DNA of 64,000 nucleotides from Streptomyces fulvoviolaceus. GTDB taxonomy: Bacteria > Actinomycetota > Actinomycetes > Streptomycetales > Streptomycetaceae. Where the stretch lies: assembly GCF_000718165.1 (NCBI RefSeq), contig NZ_JOEY01000038.1:35132-99131 (forward strand), read 5' to 3'. Shown here piece after piece: positions 16,608-27,000 of this stretch. Position 1 is the stretch's first letter, and every line of letters starts with the position of its first letter. The position numbers were made by a program, and so were the translations under genes. The notes under the pieces were generated by a model. That model was not told the origin of the DNA and did not search any database. It worked only from the letters and a program-made list of their open reading frames with translations.

Positions 16608-17489
16608 GTGGCCCAGTTCGTCCAGACCCTCGCGCTGGGGCTGCTGATCGGCGGGGTGTACGCCCTGATGGCCTCGGGCCTCACCCTGATCTTCGGCGTC
16701 ATGCGCGTCATCAACGTCGCCCAGGGGGCCTTCCTCGTCCTGTCCGCCTTCGTCACCTGGTGGGTGTGGCGGGCGACCGGCATCGACCCGATCGCGCTGG
16801 CCGCCCTCACGACCCCGCTGATGTTCGGCCTCGGCTGGGCCTTCTACCGCCTGGTCGGCGCCCGGCTGCGATCCGCGCCCCCGTCGATGTCCGTGCTGCT
16901 GATGTTCGGCGTGGCGCTGCTCATCGAGGGCCTGCTCAATGTGACGGCCGGCAACCGCTTCCGGTCCGCCACTCCCGGCTACTTCGACGAGTCGTACACG
17001 CTGGGCCCGATCTCCCTGCCCAAGGCCCCGCTGTACGGCTTCCTCGCCGCGCTCGCCGTCCTGGCCGTGTTCTACGCCGTACTCGACCACACCTGGACCG
17101 GGCGGGCCATCCGAGCGTGGGCGCAGAACCCGTCCGGCGCCGCCCTGGTCGGAGTGAGCGCCGTACCGACCGCCACGCTGGCCTTCGCCCTGGGCACGGC
17201 CAGCGCGGGCATGGGCGGCTCGGTGCTCTCCGTCCTGGTGCCGTTCTTCCCCGCCTCGCACTACGAGTGGATCGCCCGCATCCTCGGCATCATCGTCCTG
17301 GGCGGCCTCGGCAGCCTGCCCGGGGCGCTGACCGGCGCGCTGATCCTCGGCCTCGCCGAGTCGCTGACCTCGGTGTACGTGTCCCCGCAGTGGTCGATCC
17401 TGGTCTTCTACGGCGTCATCATGGCGGTGCTGATCGTCCGTCCGCAGGGCCTGTTCGGGACGCGGGTGCGGGAGGACGTGGCGGCATGA
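16608..17489 (+). CDS. ABC importer permease (LivH type)
   Basis: About 293 aa, membrane protein. GLLIGGVYALMASGLTLIFGVMRVINVAQGAF is the LivH N-terminal signature and GIIVLGGLGSLPGALTGALI the cytoplasmic coupling loop. GTG start one base after the binding-protein stop. One of the two permease units; the other is the fusion protein that overlaps its stop codon. Confidence 0.87.
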   Translation: MAQFVQTLALGLLIGGVYALMASGLTLIFGVMRVINVAQGAFLVLSAFVTWWVWRATGIDPIALAALTTPLMFGLGWAFYRLVGARLRSAPPSMSVLLMFGVALLIEGLLNVTAGNRFRSATPGYFDESYTLGPISLPKAPLYGFLAALAVLAVFYAVLDHTWTGRAIRAWAQNPSGAALVGVSAVPTATLAFALGTASAGMGGSVLSVLVPFFPASHYEWIARILGIIVLGGLGSLPGALTGALILGLAESLTSVYVSPQWSILVFYGVIMAVLIVRPQGLFGTRVREDVAA

Positions 17490-19261
17490 AGTGGGTAGTC
17501 GGGGTGGTTGCGGCGGCGCTCGCCGTCTACCCGGTGCTGGGCATCGGCACCGAGTACCACCTGACCGTCGCCGTGCTGTGTCTGTTGCTCGCGGTCCAGG
17601 CCGTGAGCTGGAACATCCTCTCCGGGTACGCCGGTTACGTCTCGCTCGGTCACAGTGCGTTCCTCGGCATCGGGGCCTACCTGGGCGGTATCGCCGCCGA
17701 ACGCCTCGACATCAACCCGCTGTTGGCGGCCCCGCTCGGCGGAGTGCTCGCCGCGGGCGTCGCGGTGGCGATCGGTGCGGTCGTGCTGCGCTCGCGTGGC
17801 GCCGCCTTCGTCATCGTCACCATCGCCCTGCTGCTCACGATGCAGGTCCTCGCCACCAACCTGCCCCAACTGACCCACGGCAACCAGGGGTTGGCGATGC
17901 CGCTGCCGCCCTGGTCCCGCGACACCGGCAACCTGCCCTTCTACTACCTCTTCCTGGCCCTGCTGGCCCTGACCCTCGCCTTCAGCGCCTGGATACGGAC
18001 CCGCAAACTCGGCTCCGGCCTGATCGCCATCCGGGAGGACGAGGGCAAGGCCGCCGCCATCGGCATCCCCACCACCCGCTACAAGGTGACGGCCTATGCC
18101 TCGGGCGCCTTCTTCACCGGCGTCGCGGGCGGGATCTACGGCTACTTCCTGTCGTACATCAGCCCCACCACCATGTTCGCCGTCCTGGCGAGCGTCATGG
18201 TGGTCCTGGCCGCGCTCCTCGGCGGGCGCGGCAGCCTGTACGGACCGGTGGTCGGGGCCTTCGTCGTCGCCATCGGCAGCGAGGCGGCCACGGTGTACGG
18301 CGGCGGGTCCAGCAGCAGGCTGCTGCTGTTCGGGGCGCTGCTCACAGGCGTGGTGCTGTTCCTGCCGCAGGGGCTGCTGCCGGGCGCGGCCGCGTGGTGG
18401 CGGGCGCGGCATCCGCGGACGGTGGAGTACACCGACCAAGAGGGCGCGTTGGGGAGGCTGCCGCCGGTGCGGGCCTCCCTTGCCTCAGGAAGCCAGGCCG
18501 AACTCCTGCGGATCAGTGGAGTGTCGAAGCGATTCGGTGGCCTGGTCGCGGTGGACGGCGCCGATCTCGTCGTACGACGAGGCACGATCACCGGCCTGAT
18601 CGGCCCCAACGGGTCGGGCAAGACCACCCTGTTCAACCTCGTCACCGGCACGCTGCGTGCCGACGCGGGGGAGATCACGTTCGAGGGCCGGCACATCGAC
18701 CGTATGCCGCCCTGGGAGCGGTGCCACCTGGGCCTCGGCCGCACCTTCCAGACGACCAGACTCTTCCACGGGATGAGCGTCCTGGAGAACGTCGTCGCAC
18801 CGCTCCCCGACGGCCGCTGGCGTACGGCGGTACGAGGCGGAGTCACCGGCGCGGAGGCCCGACGGGCGCGTGAGCTCCTCGACTTCATGGGGCTGGGGCG
18901 GTTCGCGGCGGAACCCGCGGGCTCACTGTCGTACGGGCAGCAGAAGCTGGTCGAACTCGCCCAGATCCTGATGCTCGACACCCGGCTGATCCTCCTGGAC
19001 GAACCGGCCGGCGGCATCAACCCGGCGCTGGTGGAACACCTCAAGGGCGTCATACGCCAACTCGCCGACCAGGGCGTCACGTTCCTGCTCGTCGAGCACA
19101 ACATCCCGCTCGTGCTGGACCTGTGCGACCCGGTGGTCGTGTTCTCGCAGGGCAGGACGATCGCCGAGGGACCGCCGGGGAAGATCCGGGACGACCCGGC
19201 GGTCCTGGAGGCGTACCTGGGGGACCCGAAGGCCGAGCGGAAGGTGGAGCGGCCGTGCTGA
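17486..19261 (+). CDS. Fused ABC permease and ATPase (LivM-LivG type)
   Basis: About 591 aa. Residues 1-310 are a LivM-type permease (SWNILSGYAGYVSLGHSAFLG; coupling loop VLAALLGGRGSLYGPVVGAF). A linker of about 35 residues follows. From about 340 on comes a LivG-type ATPase with Walker A GPNGSGKTT, signature LSYGQQKLVELA, Walker B LILLDEPAGG and switch His in LLVEHN. Fusions of these two subunits occur in some actinobacterial HAAT importers. ATG overlaps the LivH stop. No frameshift or in-frame stop is seen at the junction, so it appears to be a true single polypeptide. Confidence 0.88.
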   Translation: MKWVVGVVAAALAVYPVLGIGTEYHLTVAVLCLLLAVQAVSWNILSGYAGYVSLGHSAFLGIGAYLGGIAAERLDINPLLAAPLGGVLAAGVAVAIGAVVLRSRGAAFVIVTIALLLTMQVLATNLPQLTHGNQGLAMPLPPWSRDTGNLPFYYLFLALLALTLAFSAWIRTRKLGSGLIAIREDEGKAAAIGIPTTRYKVTAYASGAFFTGVAGGIYGYFLSYISPTTMFAVLASVMVVLAALLGGRGSLYGPVVGAFVVAIGSEAATVYGGGSSSRLLLFGALLTGVVLFLPQGLLPGAAAWWRARHPRTVEYTDQEGALGRLPPVRASLASGSQAELLRISGVSKRFGGLVAVDGADLVVRRGTITGLIGPNGSGKTTLFNLVTGTLRADAGEITFEGRHIDRMPPWERCHLGLGRTFQTTRLFHGMSVLENVVAPLPDGRWRTAVRGGVTGAEARRARELLDFMGLGRFAAEPAGSLSYGQQKLVELAQILMLDTRLILLDEPAGGINPALVEHLKGVIRQLADQGVTFLLVEHNIPLVLDLCDPVVVFSQGRTIAEGPPGKIRDDPAVLEAYLGDPKAERKVERPC

Positions 19262-19980
19262 CCCTCGACGGTGTGGTGGCGGGCTACGGAGGCGGCGACG
19301 TCCTGCACGAGGTGTCCCTGTCGTGCCCGCCGGCCACGGTCACGTGCCTCATCGGCCCCAACGGTGCGGGCAAGTCCACGGTGCTGCGGGTGATCTCGGG
19401 ACTGCTGAACCCTCGCAGGGGAGAGGTCCTGCTCGACGGTGTTCTCCTCTCCGGACTCTCCCCGCGCGACATCCTGCGCCACGGCATCGTCCAAGTGCCG
19501 CAGTCCCAGGCGCTGTTCCCCAAGATGACCGTCGCCGAGAACGTCCTGATGGGCGGCTATCTCCTCCGCAAGGACCGCGCCCTGCTGCGCGCCCGGCGCG
19601 CCGCCGTCGAGGAACTCGTCCCGCTCGTGCGCGAGCGTGCCTCGGAGCCGGCCGGGAACCTGTCCGGCGGACAGCGCCGCATGGTCGAGATCGGCCGCTG
19701 TCTGATGCTGGAGCCGAAGGTCGTGATGATGGACGAACCCTCCCTCGGCCTGGACCCCCACAGCCTCGCGGCCGTCGCCGCACTCATCGAGCGCATCCAC
19801 CGGTCCGGGGCCACCGTGCTGCTGGTCGAGCAGAACGTACGGGTCGGGCTCGGCCTCGCCACCCACGGCGTCGTCATGGAAGGCGGCCGGATCCGGCTCA
19901 CCGGCAAGGCCGCCGAGATCGCGGCGCACCCCGACATCGGGCAGCTCTATCTGGGCGCCCCGACCACAGGAGGACAGTGA
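19255..19980 (+). CDS. ABC importer ATPase (LivF type)
   Basis: About 241 aa. Walker A GPNGAGKST, Q-loop region VPQSQALFPKMTVAENVLMG, signature LSGGQRRMVEIGR, Walker B VVMMDEPSLGLDP and switch LLVEQN. The PQ...LFPxMTVxENL segment marks LivF rather than LivG. GTG start within the end of the preceding gene. It pairs with the ATPase half of the fusion protein. Confidence 0.88.
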   Translation: MLTLDGVVAGYGGGDVLHEVSLSCPPATVTCLIGPNGAGKSTVLRVISGLLNPRRGEVLLDGVLLSGLSPRDILRHGIVQVPQSQALFPKMTVAENVLMGGYLLRKDRALLRARRAAVEELVPLVRERASEPAGNLSGGQRRMVEIGRCLMLEPKVVMMDEPSLGLDPHSLAAVAALIERIHRSGATVLLVEQNVRVGLGLATHGVVMEGGRIRLTGKAAEIAAHPDIGQLYLGAPTTGGQ

Positions 19981-19982
19981 CC

Positions 19983-21071
19983 GTGCCTGCTCCACAGGAC
20001 GCCCGTATCGTCTCCGCCCTCGCCAACTGGGCCCCGCGCTTCACCACCAACGGCGTGATCGTCTCCGACTTCCAGGAGATCATCGGCGGTCTGGAACACT
20101 GGGGCCAGTGGTGCGCCGCCTGGTCGAGGGCGGCGTCCGGACACGAACGGCTCGGCCGCGACGCCCTCACCGAGGGCCGCGCCCGCTCGGCCGGCGAACA
20201 CCTCGCCAGGGCCGCCCTCTACTACCACTTCGGGAAGTTCCTCTACTTCGAGGACCCGGACGAGGCCCGCGACACCCACCAGGCGGCGGTCCGCTGCCTG
20301 GACGACGCCCTGCCCCACCTCGACCCGCCGGGACGCCGCATCGAGATCCCGTACCAGGACGCCACCCTGGTGGGCATCCTCCGGCTCCCCGTCGGCCCGG
20401 GCCCGCACCCCGCCGTACTGATGATCCCCGGCCTTGACTCCACCAAGGAGGAGTTCCGCACCACCGAACGCACCTTCCTGGACCGGGGGTTGGCCACCTT
20501 CTCCGTGGACGGCCCGGGCCAGGGCGAGGCGGAGTACGACCTGCCCATCACCTCCGCCTGGGAGGAGCCCGGCCGGGTCCTCATCGACGCCCTCGCCGTC
20601 CAGCCGGGCGTCGACGCGGGGCGGATCTGCGTCTGGGGCGTCAGCCTCGGCGGCTACTACGCCCCGCGGGTGGCCGCCGGTGACGACAGGGTGCGCGCCT
20701 GTGTGGCGCTGGCCGGCCCGTACGACTTCGGCGCCGCCTGGGACCAGTTGCCGCCCCTCACCCGCGCCGCCTTCCGCCACCGCTCCCACACGCCGGACGA
20801 GTCCGCCGCGGCCCGCGCCGCCCGTGAGCTCACGCTGTCCGGCCGTACGAAGTCCCTCTCCTGCCCGCTCCTCGTCGTCACCGGCAAACGCGACCGTCTC
20901 TTCCCGTGGCAGGACGCCCGCCGCCTCGTCGAAGAGGCCTCCGGCCCCGCCGAACTCCTCGCCCTCGGCGAGGGCAACCACGGCTGCGCGAACCAGCCCG
21001 CACACCACCGCCCGTACACGGCCGACTGGCTCGCACGCACCGTGCTGCTCTCGCCGCCGCATCCTTCCTGA
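19983..21071 (+). CDS. Alpha/beta hydrolase, 2,6-dihydroxypseudooxynicotine hydrolase-like
   Basis: About 362 aa. An N-terminal helical region (~1-110) precedes the hydrolase core. The triad is visible: Ser221 (WGVSLGGYYAP), Asp304 (GKRDRLFP) and His333 (GEGNHGCANQ). The layout matches DHPON-hydrolase/FrsA-like proteins, in which the known member from nicotine catabolism cleaves a C-C bond of a 1,3-diketone-like substrate. Here it is the last gene of a transport-and-catabolism operon, consistent with C-C or ester cleavage of the imported compound (inference). Of two GTGs, 19977 is too close to AGGAGG (19968-19973); 19983 has correct spacing. Confidence 0.8.
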   Translation: MPAPQDARIVSALANWAPRFTTNGVIVSDFQEIIGGLEHWGQWCAAWSRAASGHERLGRDALTEGRARSAGEHLARAALYYHFGKFLYFEDPDEARDTHQAAVRCLDDALPHLDPPGRRIEIPYQDATLVGILRLPVGPGPHPAVLMIPGLDSTKEEFRTTERTFLDRGLATFSVDGPGQGEAEYDLPITSAWEEPGRVLIDALAVQPGVDAGRICVWGVSLGGYYAPRVAAGDDRVRACVALAGPYDFGAAWDQLPPLTRAAFRHRSHTPDESAAARAARELTLSGRTKSLSCPLLVVTGKRDRLFPWQDARRLVEEASGPAELLALGEGNHGCANQPAHHRPYTADWLARTVLLSPPHPS

Positions 21072-21075
21072 ACTG

Positions 21076-22545
21076 TCATACGTCCCGGTGGTCGATGCCG
21101 AGCAGGCTCGCGGCGGCCCGGAAGTCGGCCGTGTGATGGCCGACCGCGAGAGACCAGTGGTGGCCCACGCCCGTCGCGCTCCACGCGTCGACCCACTCGC
21201 CGGGATCACGGCCGAAGTCCACCCGGCTGGTGGTGTTGCCGATCTCCAGCAGCGGACCGGGCACGACGGTGCCCTCGGAGGTGATGAACGACAGGCTGCC
21301 GTCGGCGTCCTGGCCGAGGCCGAGCAGGGTGACGGGCCCGTGCTGGACGTCGAACTCCACGCTGACGCCCCAGCCGCGCTTGCCGTGGTAGACACCGAGG
21401 CCGCGCAGCAGTGGGTCACGGGCGCTGACGGCGAGGTGAGCGGGCCCGTCGTGGCCCATCTCGACCACGCCGTCCTCGAAGTTCAGGGCCTGGATCTCGG
21501 TGAAGGAGCCCCCGGCGCCGACGCACTGGGTCGCCAACTGCGCGACGCTGGTGCGCAGTTCGTACTCGCCGGCCGCCGGCACGCCCCGGGCGGTGAGCAG
21601 GGAGGCTCCCAGGATCATGCCGGCGCCGAGCCGCTCGTGCAGCTCGCCGTCGAGACCGCGGTGGTAGTACGCGAGGGTGTCGAGGCCGAAGTCCTCGACG
21701 AGCCGGTCGAGGGCCACCGACACGGTCGCCCCCCACACGAAGTCCTCGTCCACCACGCTGTCATCGAGGGTGAAGACCTGCCGGGCGAGCGCCATCCGCT
21801 CCCGCGTCTCCGCCTCGGTCACCTTCTCCACCCGGTGCCGCAGATCGTCGACCTCCAGCACCTCGACGTGCGAGCCGAACGCCGCCGGAAGCAGCGTCAG
21901 GTCGGTCGACACGTCGAGCATGCCGGGATACAGATGCCCCATCAGCCCGTGCCGGGCATGCCGGAGCGCGGCCCGGACATGCGCGGCGCGGATCCACTGC
22001 TCGATCCTGCGCCAGGCGGACTCCTGGCGCAGCCAGCCCGACACCGACCGGAAGGGGATGCCGGCCCGGCGGAAGACGTTGCCGACCTCGGGTACGGAGC
22101 ACTGCGCGCAGTACGCCAGCCAGGCACCCGTGTCGAAGGACGCGTGGTCCATCCGCTCGGACGGCTGCAGGTCGATGACCAGGACGGGCGTCTGTGAGCG
22201 CCGGGCGATCGGCAGCACCATCGACGAGGTCAGATACGTCGTCAGGAACAGCACGATCAAGTCGCAGTCCGCCCGGCGCAGTTGCTCGGCGGCGGCCGCT
22301 CCCTCCTCGGCGTCGGAGATGAAGCCGACGTCGGTCACCTCCGCGTCCATCCGCTGGAAGCGCTCGGCCACGTACGCGGACGACTCCCTCAACTGCGGGA
22401 GCAGCCCGGGGAATTGCGGCCAGTAGGCGCCGAGACCGCCCGCGACCAGTCCGATCCGGGTACGGCGGCGGGTCACCGGGGGGAGCAGCTCGCGCAGCGT
22501 GCCGGCGCGGTCCGCGGTGGCTGTCGTGGGTTCGGTCGTTGCCAT
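21076..22545 (-). CDS. L-fucose/L-arabinose isomerase-family protein
   Basis: 489 aa. The N-terminal part (RIGLVAGGLGAYWPQFPGLLPQL; CDLIVLFLTTYLTSS) and the C-terminal acidic/His segments (GGSFTEIQALNFEDG; VEMGHDGPAHL; TGVGHHWSLAVGHH) resemble the L-fucose/L-arabinose isomerase fold. Glu and His residues there could hold the catalytic Mn. Likely interconverts an aldose and a ketose released by the nearby glycosidase, for example a deoxy sugar; the exact sugar is not determined. Second gene after the MFS transporter, 32 bp apart, same strand. Cytoplasmic. Confidence 0.72.
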   Translation of the reverse strand: MATTEPTTATADRAGTLRELLPPVTRRRTRIGLVAGGLGAYWPQFPGLLPQLRESSAYVAERFQRMDAEVTDVGFISDAEEGAAAAEQLRRADCDLIVLFLTTYLTSSMVLPIARRSQTPVLVIDLQPSERMDHASFDTGAWLAYCAQCSVPEVGNVFRRAGIPFRSVSGWLRQESAWRRIEQWIRAAHVRAALRHARHGLMGHLYPGMLDVSTDLTLLPAAFGSHVEVLEVDDLRHRVEKVTEAETRERMALARQVFTLDDSVVDEDFVWGATVSVALDRLVEDFGLDTLAYYHRGLDGELHERLGAGMILGASLLTARGVPAAGEYELRTSVAQLATQCVGAGGSFTEIQALNFEDGVVEMGHDGPAHLAVSARDPLLRGLGVYHGKRGWGVSVEFDVQHGPVTLLGLGQDADGSLSFITSEGTVVPGPLLEIGNTTSRVDFGRDPGEWVDAWSATGVGHHWSLAVGHHTADFRAAASLLGIDHRDV

Positions 22546-22577
22546 GGTCGGTGGTCCTTCCGAGGTCCGGTTCGGAT

Positions 22578-23876
22578 TCAGGTCCGGGCCACTCCCAGGT
22601 TCGCGGGGGTGTCGGCGGTATCAGGGGAACGCCGGATGAGGACCCGGACGATGTACACGCCCGCGACTCCCGAAGCCGCCATGCAGAGGGTGATCGACCA
22701 GAGCAGCAGGGACGCGCTGTACTCCATCAGCGCGGGCGTGACGAACGCGACGCCCGCGAAGACCCCGCGCGACAGGGCGTAGGTGAGGCCCTGGGTGGTG
22801 CCGCGGGTGTCCGGGGGCAGCGTGAGCTGCGACCACACCTTGTAACTGGCCTCCCCCGCGAAGGGGTTGGAGATCTGGTAGAGCACGAAGAAGACGAGCA
22901 TGCCGACCAGGGCGCCGGCCGTGAGGGAGGCGATGCAGAAGGCGAGGACCTGCACGATCGTGAACACGTAGAACAGCCGGTCGCGCCAGGGGGTGTCGGC
23001 GATCCGGACGAAGACGAAGGTCAGCACCAGCGCGATCGGGAGGAAGGCCAGATTGATCCCGGTGGCCAGGCTCTGTGAGGCACCGCTGACCGTGACCAGC
23101 AGATAGGTGCCGAACTGGCCGAAGGTGTTGGCGCCGATGCCCCAGGTGACGTAGTAGACGAGGGTCGCGGCCATCGGCAGCAACGCGGCACGGTTCCACA
23201 CGTTCTTGAGCTCGATGCCGCGCGGGGCGGCCAATGCGGCCGCCTCCTGTGCCACCTCCGCGTCCGACGGCTCGTCGGCCAGTTTCAGACGGGAGCGCAG
23301 CTGCCAGGTGACCAGCGCGGCGACGACCAGATGGCCGGTGATGAACCGCGCCCCGGTCATGCCGGTGTCCGACAGGACGTAGCCGAGGAAGATGACGACG
23401 ACGATGCCCAGCACCCACATGACCTGGGTGAAGGATATGAGACGCGCCCGGCCGTCGGCGGGCGCGGCGTCCGAGACCACGGCCAGGGACGTCGGCAGAT
23501 CGGCACCGGCCGCCAGCCCCGCGACGAGCACGCCGATGAAGAGCACGATGTCGTTCGGCGCCAGCGTGATGATGATCGCGCCCACCGCGTAGCAGAAGAT
23601 GTCCAGGTTGTAGACACGGCGGCGCCCGAACATGTCGGCGAGCCGTCCGCCGACGAGGGAACCGACGGCGATACAGCCGGTGACGATCGCGCTGATCGCC
23701 CCCGCCATCCACACGCCCATGTCGTAACTGTCGCGGTAGATGGCCAAGTTGACGGCGATGCTGACGATGAGCGCGGCGTCGAGGTAGGAGGCCATGCCCG
23801 AGAGGGCCGCGACCTTCCACAAGTGCATGGGGATGGGCTGTTCCGGGTGATCCGAGGCAGGTGAGAATCGGGCCAT
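22578..23876 (-). CDS. MFS sugar transporter
   Basis: About 432 aa with twelve predicted membrane segments. The loop GGRLADMFGRRRVYNLD after helix 2 is the sugar-porter-like MFS signature. ATG at 23876 has a GAGGAG site; much longer open frames upstream run through the operators and are not coding. It leads the isomerase gene. Two LacI-type operators lie between it and the divergent glycosidase, so it probably imports the glycoside or its sugar. Confidence 0.83.
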   Translation of the reverse strand: MARFSPASDHPEQPIPMHLWKVAALSGMASYLDAALIVSIAVNLAIYRDSYDMGVWMAGAISAIVTGCIAVGSLVGGRLADMFGRRRVYNLDIFCYAVGAIIITLAPNDIVLFIGVLVAGLAAGADLPTSLAVVSDAAPADGRARLISFTQVMWVLGIVVVIFLGYVLSDTGMTGARFITGHLVVAALVTWQLRSRLKLADEPSDAEVAQEAAALAAPRGIELKNVWNRAALLPMAATLVYYVTWGIGANTFGQFGTYLLVTVSGASQSLATGINLAFLPIALVLTFVFVRIADTPWRDRLFYVFTIVQVLAFCIASLTAGALVGMLVFFVLYQISNPFAGEASYKVWSQLTLPPDTRGTTQGLTYALSRGVFAGVAFVTPALMEYSASLLLWSITLCMAASGVAGVYIVRVLIRRSPDTADTPANLGVART

Positions 23877-23924
23877 GATGCGGCTCCTCGCGGCTCTGGG
23901 GCCGGGGTCGCAGTGAATATAGGG

Positions 23925-23941
23925 TTCAAAAAACGTTCCAA
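23925..23941. promoter_or_regulatory. LacI operator 1 (MFS/glycosidase promoter)
   Basis: TTCAAAAAACGTTCCAA, 48 bp upstream of the MFS start. Its reverse complement matches the site in front of the LacI gene at 29119-29133 almost base for base. Confidence 0.6.
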
Positions 23942-24038
23942 CAACCCCTCTTGCGCGCATTCGCCTGAAGGTGCGACGGCCTCCTTCCCGGCCCTCGGAT
24001 CCGGTGCGAACATGCGAGGTGGCTGACGACCGAGTCGA

Positions 24039-24054
24039 CAAAAAACGTTTTTGA
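24039..24054. promoter_or_regulatory. LacI operator 2 (glycosidase promoter)
   Basis: CAAAAAACGTTTTTGA, a near-perfect palindrome with central CG, 41 bp upstream of the glycosidase GTG. Such an A/T-run palindrome is striking in DNA of this GC content and fits the LacI consensus. Confidence 0.65.
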
Positions 24055-24095
24055 TCCGTGAGGGTGCCCGAGCCGTACTCGGAAGGACCGCAATC

Positions 24096-27000
24096 GTGAT
24101 CTCCCCCGCGCTGCAGCAGCTCTTCGACGCTCCGCCCCGGGACTTCGGGCCCACCCCGCTGTGGTGGTGGTCGGGCGCGAAGGTCACCCGCGACCGTCTC
24201 GCCTGGCAGATGCGCAGGTTCGCGGAAGGCGGCATCCACAACCTCGTGGTGATCAACCTCGCGCCGGCCGGCCCGAGTTTCGGCGCCCGGACCGACGACC
24301 CGCCGTGGTTCGGCGAGGAGTGGTGGGCCCGCTTCACCGACGCCTGCGAGATCGCCGGGGAACTCGGTACGCGCCTGTGGTTCTACGACCAGATCGGGTT
24401 CTCCGGCGCCAACGTCCAGGGGAGTGTCACCCGACGGCATCCCGAAGCGGCGGGGCAGGCCCTGCGCTCACGCCGGGCCGTGGTCGCCGGCGGCACGGTC
24501 GCGTTGCAGGGTTCGGAGACGCTGCTGGGGGTCTACGACGCGAATGGCGCACGGCTGTATGCCGAAGGCACCGAGCCCCCCGACGGAACCGAGGTGCAAC
24601 TGGTCCTCGCCGTCCCCACTGCCTTCGACTACCTCGCCCCGCACGCCGTCGGCCTCCTGCTGGACGCCGTCCACCACGCGTACGACCGTCGCGTCCCCGA
24701 CCATCTGGGCAACGTCATCGCCGGAAGCTTCCAGGACGAACTGCCGGGCACCAACTCCTGGAGCCGCCGCTTCCCCGAGGAGTTCGTCGCCCGCCGCGGC
24801 TACGACCTGCTCGACCACCTGCCGGCGCTCTTCCACGACACCACCGACGCCCGGGCCGCCAAGATCCGCGCCGACTACTACGCGGTCCGCGCCGAACTCA
24901 CCGAAGAGGCCCTGTTCCGCCCGCTCGCCACCTGGCACGACGAGCGCGGCATGCTCCTGGGCTGCGACCAGAGCCACCCCGCACGCTCCGGCTACCCGGC
25001 CCAGTCCACGCAGATCTACTCGGACTACTTCCGCACCCACCGCTGGTACGGAGCCGCCGGCAGCGACCACCACGGCGATGCCAAGGTCCACTCCTCCATG
25101 GCCCACCTCTACGGACACGAGCGGGTCTGGATCGAGGCGTTCCACTCCTCCGGCTGGGGCGGCACTCTGGAGGAGACCTACGACTGGCTGCTGCCCTTCC
25201 TGCGCAGCGGCGCCAACCTGTACAACCCGCACGCCAGTTACTTCGGTACCGCCGGCGGCTGGTTCGAGTGGGCGCCGCCGTCCACGGACTGGCGTCAGCC
25301 CTACTGGCAGCAGTACCCCGCGTTCTCCCGGGCCGTCGCCAGGATCTGCTCGCTCCTGTCCTGGGGCACCTACAGCGCCGACGTCGCGGTTCTGCACCCC
25401 ACGGCCACCATGCAGGCCCTCATCCCGCTGGACGCGCCCGTCAAGCACTTCGGCGACGGTCGCCTGGGCGAGGGCCACGCCGAGGTCGACGAGACACAGC
25501 GGCACTACCTGGACCTGTGCGGCACCAACAACTGGCTCCGGCCCCGGATCGGCACCCTGGACCGGCACCGCGTCTCTTTCGACGTCATCGACGACGCCTC
25601 GGTGCAGCGGGCCAAGGCGGCCGAGGGTGCCCTCCACATCAGGGACCTCGCGTACACCACTGTTCTCCTGCCTTCGGCGAGTGTTCTGGAGGAGGAGACG
25701 GCACGTCGGCTGACCGAACTGCTGGACTCCGGTGGCCGGGTGGTGGTCGTGGGCCGCGAGCCCACGGCGGCCGCCGGGTCGGCCGGTGACGACATCGTCG
25801 TAGCGGCGCTGTCGGCCCACCCGCGGCTGGAGCGGACGAGCGACGCCGAGGCCGGCGCGGCGGCGGTGGCCGACGCCGCCGGATACGCGACGGGCGATGT
25901 GCCCCTGCTCGTCAGAAGGAAGGGCGACGCGGCGGTCGCCCTGGTGACGGCGGCCTTCCCCGATGCCCGTGCGCATCCGCCGAGGGGCCACCACGAGATC
26001 GACCCCGCGCGCTACGCCCCGACTTCGTCCGTCACCGTGCGTGCCGTGGTCGCCGAGGCCGAGATCTGGAACCCGGCGACCGGCACCCGGCGTCCCGGAC
26101 ACGTCACCGTGTCCGACGGCGTCTCGACCATCGAGGTGCCCCTGGAAGGCGCCCCCGCCGCCCTCGTCGTATGGCGCGAAGGCACCCCGGAGGCGCGGAG
26201 GTTCACACCGCCACCGGAGTCGGCCCGGGCCATCGACATCTCGGCCGGCTGGGCGGGCCGCCTGGTTCCCACCATGGACAACACCTGGGGCGACCTGGCC
26301 CTGCCCGCGGGGGTGACCGTGGCCGAGCCGCAGACCTGGACCATGCGCTGGACCGAGAACGACGCCCCTTGGGAACAGACGCGGGTGACCTACGGCAACC
26401 GGGTGCGTGTCCTGCCTCCGGTGCCTTCGGCGCAGGCCCCCGATCCGTTGGACCGCGCGTCCGTCGAACAGGTCCTGTCCGGAACGCTGCCGCTCGCACC
26501 GGCCGACTGGGGCGTCTCCCTGTACTCGTCGAGCCGCGGCATCCCGGACCCGGAGGGCCTGCTCGGCAACAAGGGCCTGGTGCCGGAGGAGTTCGTGCGT
26601 GTCCCGGTGCCCGGGAACGGAAACATCGCCCGGGTCCGGACGATCGTGGAAACCGACCATCGCGGACCGGCCGACCTGTACGTCGGTGCGGCGGCGGCCA
26701 AGCGAGTGTGGTGGAACGGCGAACGGCTGGAGACGGGCAGCAGCGGCTATCTGGCGTCCGCACGGGTGGAGTTGGAGCGCGCGCGCAACGTGCTCGAGTA
26801 CGAGCTGGCGGATGCCGAGGACCGGCCGTTGCTGATCTCTGGTGCCGCCGGGACGCCGTTGGGCAGCTGCTTCTGTCTGTCCCGTCCGGGCGGGTTCGCG
26901 CCGCGTCCGCAGTTCATGCGTCTGCCCGACGGCGTACGACCGGACGGCAGCGTGACCTACCGCGGCCGGGTGCGCATCCCACGCGACGGCGCGGAGGCGG

